This document shows, in pieces, positions 7,495 through 16,746 of a stretch of 64,000 nt of DNA. Each line of letters begins with the position of its first letter. Within the stretch, counting starts at the first letter, position 1. Under the pieces are notes generated by a model that was given only the letters and a program-made list of their open reading frames with translations, was not told where the DNA came from and did no database searches. A program made the position numbers and the translations under genes. This DNA is from Hymenobacter convexus (lineage in GTDB: Bacteria > Bacteroidota > Bacteroidia > Cytophagales > Hymenobacteraceae): contig NZ_JAUQON010000004.1 in the NCBI RefSeq assembly GCF_030580955.1, positions 1 to 64,000 on the forward strand. Direction: 5' to 3'.

Positions 7495-9657
7495 TTACTC
7501 GACGTTGAGCTTGGAGGTGAAGGTTTCGCCGTTGAGGGAGACTTGCACGAGGTAGACGCCGGCCTGCAGGGGGCGGCCGGCGGGGTTCAGGGCCAGGGCC
7601 TGGGGGCCGGCGCCGTAGGTTTTGGCCGGCAGCGTGAGCACGGCACGGCCCAGCACGTCGGTCAGGCTCACCTGCACGCTGGCGGCGGCGGTCAGGTTCA
7701 GGTGCACGGCCGTTTCGCGGGTGAGCGGGTTGGGGTACACGGCGATGCCGCGGGCGGCCCCGGCATCGGCTTTGGTAGCCAAGGCGGACGTGACGCGCAA
7801 GTGGTCGAGGAAGAAGGTGTTGCCCTGGCTGGTGCCATTCACGACCTGGAAGCGCACCTTGAACAGGCCGCTGCCCTGGAACTGGGCCGGGATGGCCACG
7901 TCCAGCGTCTGCCACTCGGCGCTGCTGGCCGGCACGTAGCCGTCAATCGGCGTCAGGCCCTGCGTGGTGAGGTTGGCGCCGGTGAGGGTGGCCGCCGTCT
8001 GCCAGGTCTGGCCGCAGTCGGAGCTAAAGCCTACCCGCAACTGCACGTTGTCGCTGGCCGTGCGCAGAGCGTAGGCGCGGGCAAAGCGCAGCGTGGCGTT
8101 GGTGATGCCGCTCAGGTTGATGTTGGGCGTGATGAGTGTGGTGGTCACGTTGACCGGGTAGGTGCGGTTGGTCACGCTCAGGTAGGCGCTGCCGTCGGCG
8201 GCGGGCACGGCCGTCTGGCGGCGCCAGACGTAGGACGAACTGGACGCCCCGGCCGCCGTTGTGCCGCTGGTTTCGTAGTTGCGCAGGGTGGGGGCGGGGT
8301 AGAGGGCGGGGAAGGCCGGGTCCTCGAAAGACTGGGCGAGCGGGGCGGTTTCGCCGCCCCCGGGCCCTTCCACGCGGATGAGGTTGGTCTGGGTGCTGGT
8401 CGAGCTGCCGACGGAGTTGGTCACGGTCTCGGTCACGGAATAGAAGCCGGCCGCCGCGTAGCTCACGCTCACGTTCTGGCCCGTGGCCGTGGCGGGCGTG
8501 CCGCCGGGGAAAGACCAGGAGTAGGAAAGCGTGCCGCCGGTGGCCGAGAAGTTGGTGGAGTAGTCGCGCAGGCTCACCGGCGTGTTGATGCACACATTGG
8601 CGGTGGAGCCCGGCGTCACGGCAAAGGCCGCAATGGGGGCGCAGTCCGGGGCCACGTAGCCGTCATTCGTGCCCGTAAACACCAGGTTGGCCGCCGAGGT
8701 GAGCACCGAACGGTTGGCCGCCAGCACGTTGCGCATGAACGTACGCTGGCCCTGGGTGAACATGCGGAAGCAGTACGAATAGTCCATGAAGTTCTGCACG
8801 TTGGCAACCGGGCCGCAGGGGGCGTAGTTCAGGTTGCAGTTGCTGTAGATGCCGTCGGTTTGGGGGGTGTCGGGCACGTTGTCGGTGCCGGTGCAATCGC
8901 CGGTGCCGGGGTTATTGGTGGCGCCCCAGGTGTGCGACAGTCCAAAGTAGTGTCCGATTTCGTGGGTCGCGGCCCGGCCCACGTACAGGCTGCCCGTGCC
9001 CTGCGTGCCGAAGTAGGTGCTCAGCACCGTGAAGCCGTCGCGGGTGTTGGTCGGAGTGTTCGGCGGCGACACGTAGCCGGCGGCGCCACTCGAAATGCCG
9101 CGCACTACCCAGATGTTCATGTAGCGGCTGCGGTCCCAGTTCGAAACAGCTTGCACGGCGCCGCTGCCGTCGTCGGTGGCAATGCTCGGCGCGTAGTGCC
9201 GGGTGATGCCCGTGGTGCAGTTGCCGTTCGGGTCCTTCTTGGCCAGCCGAAACCGGAAACCCACCGAAGCCGCAATGGGCCGGAACAGCGGAATAATATC
9301 GGCCGTGTCGGGGTTCAGCTTCTGGTAGTCCAGGTTCAGCTGGTCGATGGCGCTCATAATCTGCCGGTCGCTGATGTTGTCCGACCCGCCGGAGTGGATG
9401 ATGTGCACCACCACCGGGATGGTCACATCGGTCACGTAGTTGGTACGCTGCTGGGCCTGCATCTTCGACTGCGCTTCGATGCGCTCGTTAAACAGACGCT
9501 GGGCATCGCGGGCGCCTGGGTGGGCGGCGAAGTAACGTTCCTGCTCGGCTGTGGTGCCGCACCAGTTGGGCGAAATGCCGGCCGGTGCTTGGGCCTTGGC
9601 ACTCAGGCCGGTTAGGGCCAGCCAGGCAGTCAGGACCGAGGGTAATACTTTTTTCAT
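7495..9657 (-). CDS. Secreted M43 (pappalysin-like) zinc metalloprotease with PKD and T9SS domains
   Basis: 720 residues from ATG 9657 (MKKVLPSVLTAWLALTGLSAKAQ, signal peptide). After a short pro-region the catalytic domain has HEIGHYFGLSH (HExxHxxGxxH zinc site, about residue 231) and a downstream FMDY Met-turn, the signature of peptidase M43. A PKD domain (about 355-430) and a beta-sandwich domain (about 455-625) follow, and the last 75 residues (GIAVYPNPLTRETAVHL...SKLNVE) are a T9SS type A sorting domain. The enzyme should be exported by Sec and then T9SS and act on extracellular protein. It heads a tandem set of three paralogues on the same strand; its PKD and C-terminal DNA is almost identical to that of the next gene. 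The longer frame to 9696 is rejected because it would precede the signal peptide. Confidence 0.93.
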   Translation of the reverse strand: MKKVLPSVLTAWLALTGLSAKAQAPAGISPNWCGTTAEQERYFAAHPGARDAQRLFNERIEAQSKMQAQQRTNYVTDVTIPVVVHIIHSGGSDNISDRQIMSAIDQLNLDYQKLNPDTADIIPLFRPIAASVGFRFRLAKKDPNGNCTTGITRHYAPSIATDDGSGAVQAVSNWDRSRYMNIWVVRGISSGAAGYVSPPNTPTNTRDGFTVLSTYFGTQGTGSLYVGRAATHEIGHYFGLSHTWGATNNPGTGDCTGTDNVPDTPQTDGIYSNCNLNYAPCGPVANVQNFMDYSYCFRMFTQGQRTFMRNVLAANRSVLTSAANLVFTGTNDGYVAPDCAPIAAFAVTPGSTANVCINTPVSLRDYSTNFSATGGTLSYSWSFPGGTPATATGQNVSVSYAAAGFYSVTETVTNSVGSSTSTQTNLIRVEGPGGGETAPLAQSFEDPAFPALYPAPTLRNYETSGTTAAGASSSSYVWRRQTAVPAADGSAYLSVTNRTYPVNVTTTLITPNINLSGITNATLRFARAYALRTASDNVQLRVGFSSDCGQTWQTAATLTGANLTTQGLTPIDGYVPASSAEWQTLDVAIPAQFQGSGLFKVRFQVVNGTSQGNTFFLDHLRVTSALATKADAGAARGIAVYPNPLTRETAVHLNLTAAASVQVSLTDVLGRAVLTLPAKTYGAGPQALALNPAGRPLQAGVYLVQVSLNGETFTSKLNVE

Positions 9658-9771
9658 TAGGGGTGGTGAGGTGAGAGAGAAAACAAGTAGAGACAACCTT
9701 ACATGTGATAATGAAGCTCAGAATCAGTATCTCAGCAAATATACATCAGGAAAACGAGCATGACGGGCACA

Positions 9772-9804
9772 AAAAAGCCCCATTCGGCTGGAATGGGGCT
9801 TTTT
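9772..9804. terminator. Terminator of the second M43 protease gene
   Basis: 14-bp perfect stem (9772-9785 with 9791-9804, loop GGCTG) with A and T tracts, 24 bp past the minus-strand stop at 9828. Its core resembles the terminator at 7437-7470, so the terminator may have been duplicated with the gene. Confidence 0.88.
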
Positions 9805-9827
9805 CAAGTTTGCTTATCACTCCCCGT

Positions 9828-12005
9828 TTACTCGACGTTGAGCTTGGAGGTGAAGGTTTCGCCGTTGAGGGAAACCTGCACGAGGTAGACGCCGGCCTGC
9901 AGGGGGCGGCCGGCGGGGTTCAGGGCCAGGGCCTGGGGGCCGGCGCCGTAGGTTTTGGCCGGCAGCGTGAGCACGGCGCGGCCCAGCACGTCGGTCAGGC
10001 TTACCTGCACGCTGGCGGCGGCGGCCAGGTTCAGGTGCACGGCCGTTTCGCGGGTGAGCGGGTTGGGGTACACGGCGATGCCGCGGGCGGCGCTGGCGTC
10101 GGCTTTGGTAGCCAGCGGGTTGGAAATGCGCAGGTAGTCAAAGAAGAAGGTGTTGCCCTGGCTGGTGCCATTCACGAGCTGGAAGCGCACTTTGAACAGG
10201 CCGCTGCCCTGGAACTGGGCCGGGATGGCCACGTCCAGCGTCTGCCACTCGGCGCTGCTGGCCGGCACGTAGCCGTCAATCGGCGTCAGGCCTTGCGTGC
10301 TCAGTGCCGCCGCGTCCAATGGAGCGGGATTCGACCAGGTAGTGCCGCAATCGGAGCTGAAGGAAATACGCAACTGGGTGTTGTCGGTGTTGGAACGCAG
10401 GGCGTAGGCGCGGGCAAAGCGCAGCGTGGCGTTGGTGATGCCGCTCAGGTTAATGTTGGGCGTGATGAGCGTGGTGACGGCCCCAGCCGGGTACGTGCGG
10501 TTGGTCACGCTCAGGTAGGCGCTGCCGTCGGCGGCGGGCACAGCCGTCTGGCGGCGCCACACGAAGGACGAACTGGCCGCGCCCGTGGACGTCGCGCCCG
10601 ACAGCTCATAGTTGCGCAGGGTGGGGGCGGGGTAGAGGGCGGGGAAGGCCGGGTCCTCGAAAGACTGGGCGAGCGGGGCGGTTTCGCCGCCGCCGGGCCC
10701 TTCCACGCGGATGAGGTTGGTCTGGGTGCTGGTCGAGCTGCCGACGGAGTTGGTCACGGTCTCGGTCACGGAATAGAAGCCGGCCGCCGCGTAGCTCACG
10801 CTCACGTTCTGGCCCGTGGCCGTGGCGGGCGTGCCGCCGGGGAAGGACCAGGAGTAGGAAAGCGTGCCGCCGGTGGCCGAGAAGTTGGTGGAGTAATCGC
10901 GCAGGCTCACCGGCGTGTTGATGCACACGCTGGCACTCGTGCCCGGCGCGATGCCGAAGGCCGCGATGGGGGCGCAGTCCGGGGCCACGTAGCCGTCATT
11001 CGTGCCCGTCGCCACCAGGTTAGCCGCCGATACCAGCGTGGTCCGGTTGGCCGCCAGCAGCGCGCGCATCCGGGCGCGCTGGCCCTGGGTAAACATCGTG
11101 AAGCAGAAGGAATAGTCCATGAAATTCTGCACGTTGGCAACCGGGCCGCAGGGGGCGTAGTTCAGGTTGCAGCTCTGGGTGCCGTCGGTGGGCGGCGTAT
11201 CGGCCACGTTGTCGGTGCCGGTGCAGTCGCCGGTGCCGGGGTTATTGGTAGAGCCCCAGGGGTGGGCCAGGCTGAAATAGTGGCCGATTTCGTGGGTGGC
11301 GGCCCGGGTGCGGGCCAGGGAGCTGGTGCCCTGCGTACCAAAATAGTCGGCGCGCACCACAAAACCATCGCGGGGGTTCGTGGGGGTATTCGGAGGGTTC
11401 ACATAGCCCGCCACGTAGCCCCCGTTGGGGTCCGTCACGCCAATCGAGCCCACTACCCAGATGTTCATGTAGCGGCTGGGGTCCCAAAGCGCGGCTGCCT
11501 GCACGGCACCGCTTTGGTTGTCGTTGAGCAGGCTGGGCAGGTAGTGGCGGGTAATGCCCGTGGTGCAGTTGCCATTGGGGTCTTTTTTCGCCAGGCGAAA
11601 CTGGAAGCCAATGGAGGCGGCTATGGGCCGGAACAGCGGAATGGTGTTGGCCGTGTCGGCGTTCTGCTTCTGGTAGTCGATGTTCAGCTGCGCGATGGCG
11701 CTGGCAATCTGCCGGTCGCTGATGTTCTCCACCCCACCCGCGTGAATGATGTGCACCACCACCGGAATGGTCACGTCGACGACGTAGTTGGTGCGCTGCT
11801 GGGCCTGGGCCTGCGCCAGCACGGTGAGCTGCTTGTCGAAAATCGCCTGGGCCTCGCGGGCCCCGGGGTGCTCGGCGAAGTAGCGCGCCTGCATCTCGTC
11901 GGTGCCGCACCATCTGGCATTGCCGGCAGTCGTTTGGGCCTGGGCGCCCAGGCCGGATAAGGCAAGGGCCGCAGCCATTACCGAGGGTAAAAATCTTTTC
12001 AGCAT
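9828..12005 (-). CDS. Secreted M43 zinc metalloprotease with PKD and T9SS domains (paralogue 2)
   Basis: 725 residues from ATG 12005 (MLKRFLPSVMAAALALSGLGAQAQ). Same architecture as its downstream neighbour: zinc site HEIGHYFSLAH (about residue 236; note S in place of the usual G at the sixth motif position after HE), FMDY Met-turn, PKD domain (about 360-435), beta-sandwich and a T9SS tail that is nearly identical to that of the neighbour. The HExxHxxGxxH glycine is replaced (HYFSLAH), which is unusual for a metzincin because that glycine allows the turn to the third ligand; all three histidines are present. The catalytic part is more diverged from its neighbour than the PKD and tail. The frame extends to 12152 but the extra residues do not resemble a signal sequence. 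Confidence 0.92.
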   Translation of the reverse strand: MLKRFLPSVMAAALALSGLGAQAQTTAGNARWCGTDEMQARYFAEHPGAREAQAIFDKQLTVLAQAQAQQRTNYVVDVTIPVVVHIIHAGGVENISDRQIASAIAQLNIDYQKQNADTANTIPLFRPIAASIGFQFRLAKKDPNGNCTTGITRHYLPSLLNDNQSGAVQAAALWDPSRYMNIWVVGSIGVTDPNGGYVAGYVNPPNTPTNPRDGFVVRADYFGTQGTSSLARTRAATHEIGHYFSLAHPWGSTNNPGTGDCTGTDNVADTPPTDGTQSCNLNYAPCGPVANVQNFMDYSFCFTMFTQGQRARMRALLAANRTTLVSAANLVATGTNDGYVAPDCAPIAAFGIAPGTSASVCINTPVSLRDYSTNFSATGGTLSYSWSFPGGTPATATGQNVSVSYAAAGFYSVTETVTNSVGSSTSTQTNLIRVEGPGGGETAPLAQSFEDPAFPALYPAPTLRNYELSGATSTGAASSSFVWRRQTAVPAADGSAYLSVTNRTYPAGAVTTLITPNINLSGITNATLRFARAYALRSNTDNTQLRISFSSDCGTTWSNPAPLDAAALSTQGLTPIDGYVPASSAEWQTLDVAIPAQFQGSGLFKVRFQLVNGTSQGNTFFFDYLRISNPLATKADASAARGIAVYPNPLTRETAVHLNLAAAASVQVSLTDVLGRAVLTLPAKTYGAGPQALALNPAGRPLQAGVYLVQVSLNGETFTSKLNVE

Positions 12006-12138
12006 AAGGGGTGAATGGGGAAGAAGATTGAAAGTCGAAGAGGACGAAAAAAAGCTGCAATGAGTGGTAGCGGTGATGAAAACACGATTCAATGGCACCA
12101 AATAGTTAGTCGCTGAGCCAGCCTTAGCGTGCCCGAAA

Positions 12139-14352
12139 TCACGGAATAACAACTTTTGTGGTCCAACGCGCGGCAGTAGTGGTCAGTTCAACCAGGTAGA
12201 TGCCCGCGGCCGGACGCGCTGCGGCCCCGGGCAGCACGGGCAGCGTTTGGCGTCCCGCCCGGCCCGCGGCCTGCACCGGCGCCAGCACCTGTCGGCCCAT
12301 CAAATCGGTGAGGCGCAGCTGCACCGGGCCCGGGGCGGCCAGCGTGAATTCCACCGCCGTTTCGGCCGTGAGCGGGTTCGGGAACACGCGGAGCGCGCCG
12401 TTGCTGGCCGCCGCACGGCTGGCCAGCGCACTGGCCGCCTGAATGGCCAGATGGTCGATGTAGATGGTGTTGCCGCCGTTGCTCAGCATTTGAATGCGCA
12501 GCTGGAAATGGCTGGAAATGAACGAGGCCGGAATGGGCACCACCAGCGGCTTCCACTGCGCCGCCGACGTGGGTATAAAGCCAATCACCCGCGCCGTGTC
12601 CAGGGTATTGAGCGCCGCCGGAAAAATGTTGCCCTGGTTTATCCAGGTCTGGCCGCAGTCGTCGCTGAACTGCACGTTTAGGTATTCATTGATGGGGGTG
12701 GGCCGCAGCGCGTAGGCGCGGTCGAAGGTGAGCACCGGCGGATTGGCGGCCGAATAGGCGCTGAGGTTGATGTTAGGGGATTGCAGGCGGGTTTGGGTGC
12801 CGGCCGGCAGCAGCGAGCTGCGCACCGCCATGCAGGCCGTGCCGTCGCTGGCCTGGAGGCCGCCGGGGTTGCTGGCCTGCCGTATCCAGCGGGCCGCGCC
12901 CGACGTGGAGTTGGTGGAATTCGACCAGTTGCGCGAATCCGGCGCCGTAAAATTCAGCGGGAAAGCCGGGTTTTCGAACGACTCCGCCAGCGGCGCCGGC
13001 AGGCCCACATTGCCGCCCAATACCTGAATGAGGCCGGTGCGCGTGCGGGTGCCGCTGCGGCCGGCGGCCGTCACCGTCAAGGTCACGCTGTAGGTGCCAC
13101 CGGTGGGGTAGGTCACGTCGGGATTGCGGAGCGACGACGTGGCGGGCACCCCACCCGGAAACTGCCAGGCATAGGTGACGCCCGCCGCCGTGAGGTCGGC
13201 ATTGTAGGAATAATCGGAAAACGACACCGTCGCACCCTCGCAAACTATTGTGGCCGAGGGTTCGAAGGCCACGACCGGCGCGCAGGGCACGGCGTTGTAG
13301 CCGTCGTTGGTGCCGGTGGCCAGCAGGTTGGCCGCGCTGGTGAGCACCTGGCGGCAGCCCAGCTGCAGCGAGGCCCGCATCACCGCACGCTGCCCCGTGG
13401 TGAACATGCGGGTGCAGGTGGCGTAGTCCATGTAGTTCTGCACGTTGGCCAGCACGGGCAGGGCGGTAATGGGGTCGGTGCAGGGGGCAAAGGCCAAGTT
13501 GCAGCTGTTTTGAGAGCCAATGGTGTTGGGCGTGTCGGCAATGCCGTCGTCAATCCCGCAGTTGCTGGCCAGGCCCGGCGTGTTACTGCCGCCCCAGGTA
13601 TGGGGCAGGCCGAAGTAGTGGCCGATTTCGTGCGTCAGCGACCGAATGCACAAATTGGCTCCGCACGAGGTGCCAATGCTGCCAAACTGGGCGTTCCGAA
13701 TCACAATGCCGTCCACGTTGCCGCCGGTGCAGGGCAGGTAGGCGTAGCCGCCCGCGCCGTTGGCGCTGGTGCAAATCCAGATGTTGAGGTACTTGCTCTG
13801 GTCCCACGCAATCAGGCTTTTCACCCGGTCATCGCCAATGTTGGTATCGGTCGAATAGGTGCGCGTGATGCCGGTGGTGCAGTTGCCGTTGGGGTCAATC
13901 TTAGCCAGCCGAAACCGGAACCCGATGTTGGCGTAGCGCGGCTGAAAAAACGGGATGACGTCGGCCGTGTCGTGGTTGGTTTTGCTGAAATCCTCGTTGA
14001 TGACGCGCACGGCGTCGTTCACCTGCGCGTCGGTGATGTTGTCGGTGCCGCCCGTGTGAATGATGTGCATCACCACGGGCACCGTCACGTCGGGTGCGGC
14101 CAGCAAGCGGGCCCGCGCATCGGCCGGCAGCTTCGCCACCTGCTGCAGAAACGCCCGGTAGGCCAGCTCGGCCCCTGGCTGCCGGGCAAACGCCGCCTGC
14201 TGGGCGCTATCGAAGGCGCACCGAATGCCGGTGCGGTGCTCCGGGTAGCTCCGGCTCACCCCCTGCGGGGTTTGGGCGGCCACGCCCTGGCACATAGCCA
14301 TAGCGCCAATGCCCAGCAGCCAGTGCCGGGCCATGCGTAAAAGTTTCAGCAT
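12139..14352 (-). CDS. Secreted M43 zinc metalloprotease with PKD and T9SS domains (paralogue 3)
   Basis: 737 residues from ATG 14352; signal peptide MARHWLLGIGAMAMCQGVAAQ is embedded in the start (ATG 14334 is an alternative). Zinc site HEIGHYFGLPH (about residue 241) and YMDY Met-turn identify peptidase M43. A PKD-like domain with AWQFPGG, a beta-sandwich domain and a T9SS tail (LRVFPNPLTAETAVEF...TKVVIP) follow. It is clearly more diverged from the other two than they are from each other, at both protein and DNA level, so it marks the older duplication. It contains more cysteines in the catalytic domain (CTGGN, CGANLC, NCGID, NSCNLAFAPC), probably disulphides in the exported enzyme. Confidence 0.92.
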   Translation of the reverse strand: MLKLLRMARHWLLGIGAMAMCQGVAAQTPQGVSRSYPEHRTGIRCAFDSAQQAAFARQPGAELAYRAFLQQVAKLPADARARLLAAPDVTVPVVMHIIHTGGTDNITDAQVNDAVRVINEDFSKTNHDTADVIPFFQPRYANIGFRFRLAKIDPNGNCTTGITRTYSTDTNIGDDRVKSLIAWDQSKYLNIWICTSANGAGGYAYLPCTGGNVDGIVIRNAQFGSIGTSCGANLCIRSLTHEIGHYFGLPHTWGGSNTPGLASNCGIDDGIADTPNTIGSQNSCNLAFAPCTDPITALPVLANVQNYMDYATCTRMFTTGQRAVMRASLQLGCRQVLTSAANLLATGTNDGYNAVPCAPVVAFEPSATIVCEGATVSFSDYSYNADLTAAGVTYAWQFPGGVPATSSLRNPDVTYPTGGTYSVTLTVTAAGRSGTRTRTGLIQVLGGNVGLPAPLAESFENPAFPLNFTAPDSRNWSNSTNSTSGAARWIRQASNPGGLQASDGTACMAVRSSLLPAGTQTRLQSPNINLSAYSAANPPVLTFDRAYALRPTPINEYLNVQFSDDCGQTWINQGNIFPAALNTLDTARVIGFIPTSAAQWKPLVVPIPASFISSHFQLRIQMLSNGGNTIYIDHLAIQAASALASRAAASNGALRVFPNPLTAETAVEFTLAAPGPVQLRLTDLMGRQVLAPVQAAGRAGRQTLPVLPGAAARPAAGIYLVELTTTAARWTTKVVIP

Positions 14353-14491
14353 GCGGGGGTGAAGGGGAGGGATAAAAAAGAAGAGGGCCGAGAGCAGCGC
14401 CGCGGTGCCGGGGGGTGGAGCAGTAGTCCATCGGCGTTGCTTTCGGTGAGCAATTTAAGCCCTAGAAATGGGTAAAAGATGAAGGCGCTAT

Positions 14492-15295
14492 TCAGGAGCG
14501 CCAGCCGCTGGCCCCGAGCAGGGGCACGAAGCGAAACTCCTCAAACTCTTCGCGCACGAAAGCTTCGGGGCCTTCGCGCGTCACGCGCACCATGCGCTGG
14601 GCCTGGGTGTCGCCCACCGGAATCACCAGCCGGCCGCCCACACGCAGCTGCCGCAGCAGGGCCGGCGGCAAGCCGGGCGCCCCGGCTGTCACCAAAATGC
14701 CGTCGAAGGGCGCGCGGGCCGGCAGGCCCACCGAGCCGTCGCCGCAATGCAGGTTGGCTCCGCCGGCCCCCAGCGCCGCCAGCCGCAGCCGGGTGCGGGC
14801 AAACAGCACTTCGTTGAACTCAATGCTCTCGACGTGGGGCGTAAGCTGAAGCAGCACCGCGCACTGGTAGCCCGAGCCGGTGCCCACCTCCAGCACCCGG
14901 TCAGTAGGCTGCACGTTCAGCAGCTGGGTTTGGAAGGCCACTGTGTAGGGCTGCGAAATGGTCTGGCCCTCGCCAATGGGAAAGGCCTTGTCCTGGTAGG
15001 CATGGTCCTGGAAGGCGGGCTCAAAAAACAGATGGCGCGGCACGGCCGACAGCGCCGCCAGCACCCGCTCGTCGTGAATGCCGCGCTGGCGCAGCTCCCG
15101 GGCCAACGCGCGCCGCTGGCCCTGGTGGCGGTAAGAATCCTGAAGCGGTGAAATGGCGAAATCGAAAAAATGAAAGCCGAAAATAAGCCGACGGGCCGCA
15201 ACAAGGCGCCCCCGGTTGCCGGCCGGTGCTGGCAACCCGGTGCGCGTCCTACCTTTGCCCGGCGCGGTTTTTGTCCACTGGCCGCGAAAATACAC
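14492..15295 (-). CDS. pcm: Protein-L-isoaspartate O-methyltransferase
   Basis: Repairs isoaspartyl residues in aged proteins with S-adenosylmethionine. The family core is complete: RRALARELRQRGIHDERVL, AVPRHLFFEPAF, GEGQTISQPYTVAFQTQLL, the SAM motif VLEVGTGSGYQ and GILVTAGAP. The start is not resolved. Homology begins near base 15145, but the only conventional in-frame starts are TTG 15235 and GTG 15295, which add 25-50 unrelated residues and run into the promoter of the divergent gene; an ATT at 15155 lies where family members begin. The coordinates give the longest conventional frame, and the first 45-50 residues are probably not part of the protein. Confidence 0.85.
   Translation of the reverse strand: MYFRGQWTKTAPGKGRTRTGLPAPAGNRGRLVAARRLIFGFHFFDFAISPLQDSYRHQGQRRALARELRQRGIHDERVLAALSAVPRHLFFEPAFQDHAYQDKAFPIGEGQTISQPYTVAFQTQLLNVQPTDRVLEVGTGSGYQCAVLLQLTPHVESIEFNEVLFARTRLRLAALGAGGANLHCGDGSVGLPARAPFDGILVTAGAPGLPPALLRQLRVGGRLVIPVGDTQAQRMVRVTREGPEAFVREEFEEFRFVPLLGASGWRS
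15250..15257 (+). promoter_or_regulatory. -7 promoter element (TACCTTTG) of the sugar transferase gene
   Basis: Exact TAnnTTTG match; transcription would begin near 15263 and leave a leader of about 45 nt before TTG 15310. No convincing -33 TTG at the usual distance. Confidence 0.5.
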
Positions 15296-15309
15296 CTTTT
15301 GTCACCGTT

Positions 15310-16731
15310 TTGCAGCTCATTCGCCGCTTTCAGTATATCAAGCTTGTGGCCGCCGACTTTGGGGCGGCGCTGCTGGCCTGGATGTGTTTCTACCTCGTGC
15401 GCAAGTACTTGCTTAACGAGCTGACGGGCTACCGCTTCACCGAAGGCGCCTTGTTTGACCTCACCGGCTCGGCCATTTTCATTGCCGTGTTCTGGACGTT
15501 CCTCTATACGCTGGTGGGCGAATACCGCGACATCTACCGCAAATCGCGCCTCGGCGAAATTTTGCGCCTGGCCCGGGTGTCGCTGCTCGGGGCCGTGGTT
15601 ATCTTTTTCACCCTGTTGCTCGATGACCAGGGCGTGGTGAACTACAAGGCCTACTACAAAACGTTTTCGGCCTACTACCTGCTGCATTTTTTCATCACGG
15701 GTTTCCTGCGCACCATCGCCGTGAGCAGCGTGCAGCGTACCATCCGCCAAGGCGATATTTCGTTTCCAACGCTGCTGGTGGGCTCCAATGCATTGGCGCT
15801 GAATACCTTTCACGAGCTGGTGCGCACCAGCAAGCACCTGGGCCTGCGCATGGTGGGCTTCGCGCCCGTCGGCGACACCGTGGACCCCGAGCTGGCCACC
15901 GAGCTGCCCGCCCGCGGCTCCTATCAGCGCCTGCCGGCCCTGGTGCGGGCCCTCAAAATCGAGCAGATTGTCATCGCCATCGAACCCAGCGAACACCTGC
16001 TCATTCAGGACATTCTGACTTTGCTGGATGGCACGCCGGCCCGCGTCAGCATCCTGCCCGACTTGTACCAGATGCTACTGGGTTCGGTGAAAGTCAACCA
16101 CTTATTTGGCACGCCCCTCATCGAAATCAAGCAGGATTTGCTGCCCGTGTGGCAGGTCATCCTCAAGCGGGTGATTGACGTGGTGGGCTCGGCGCTGTTT
16201 CTGCTGCTGGCCAGTTGGGTGTATGCCTTCACAGCCATCATGGTGCGGTTGTCGTCGCCCGGCCCGATTTTCTATCGCCAGGAACGCATCGGGCGCAACG
16301 GGCAGCCGTTCCGCATTATCAAGTTTCGCTCTATGTTCGTGGATGCCGAGAAGGCCGGCCCCGCCCTGAGCTCCGACCACGACCCGCGCATCACAAAGTG
16401 GGGCCGCTTCATGCGCAAGGTGCGGCTGGACGAATTGCCCCAGTTCTGGAACGTGCTCAAGGGCGACATGAGCATCGTGGGCCCGCGCCCCGAGCGCCAG
16501 TTCTTCATCGACCAGATTGTCAAAATTGCACCCCACTACCGCCACCTGCACCGCGTGCGGCCGGGCCTCACCTCCCTGGGTCAGGTGAAGTATGGCTACG
16601 CCGAAACCGTGGCTCAGATGGTCGAACGCCTCAAATTCGACATTCTCTACATCGAAAACATGAGCCTGGCCATGGACTTTCGGGTGCTGCTCTACACGCT
16701 CAAGATTATTGTGGAAGGACGGGGCAAATAG
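15310..16731 (+). CDS. Polyprenyl glycosylphosphotransferase (WcaJ/WbaP-like undecaprenyl-phosphate sugar transferase)
   Basis: 473 residues from TTG 15310 ((M)QLIRRFQYIKLV), chosen because the protein family begins here and because the -7 element at 15250-15257 lies upstream; the frame itself extends to 15226. The N-terminal half has four transmembrane helices and a CoA-binding-like Rossmann segment (LLVGSNALALNTF...). The C-terminal bacterial sugar transferase domain has one membrane segment (VIDVVGSALFLLLASW), SPGPIFYRQERIGRNG, IIKFRSM, DELPQFWNVLKGDMSIVGPRPE and the arginine/proline-rich end. Such enzymes transfer a sugar phosphate onto undecaprenyl phosphate, the first step of exopolysaccharide or O-antigen assembly. 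No other polysaccharide genes are adjacent. Confidence 0.93.
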   Translation: MQLIRRFQYIKLVAADFGAALLAWMCFYLVRKYLLNELTGYRFTEGALFDLTGSAIFIAVFWTFLYTLVGEYRDIYRKSRLGEILRLARVSLLGAVVIFFTLLLDDQGVVNYKAYYKTFSAYYLLHFFITGFLRTIAVSSVQRTIRQGDISFPTLLVGSNALALNTFHELVRTSKHLGLRMVGFAPVGDTVDPELATELPARGSYQRLPALVRALKIEQIVIAIEPSEHLLIQDILTLLDGTPARVSILPDLYQMLLGSVKVNHLFGTPLIEIKQDLLPVWQVILKRVIDVVGSALFLLLASWVYAFTAIMVRLSSPGPIFYRQERIGRNGQPFRIIKFRSMFVDAEKAGPALSSDHDPRITKWGRFMRKVRLDELPQFWNVLKGDMSIVGPRPERQFFIDQIVKIAPHYRHLHRVRPGLTSLGQVKYGYAETVAQMVERLKFDILYIENMSLAMDFRVLLYTLKIIVEGRGK

Positions 16732-16746
16732 GCTTAAGAGGCATTT

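Noticed and set aside
7459..14340. Long + strand ORFs opposite the M43 genes (7459-9615, 9705-11960, 12781-14340)
   Set aside because: Frames lie over genes with clear domains; their translations are G/A/R/V-rich with no domain and arise from high GC at third positions.
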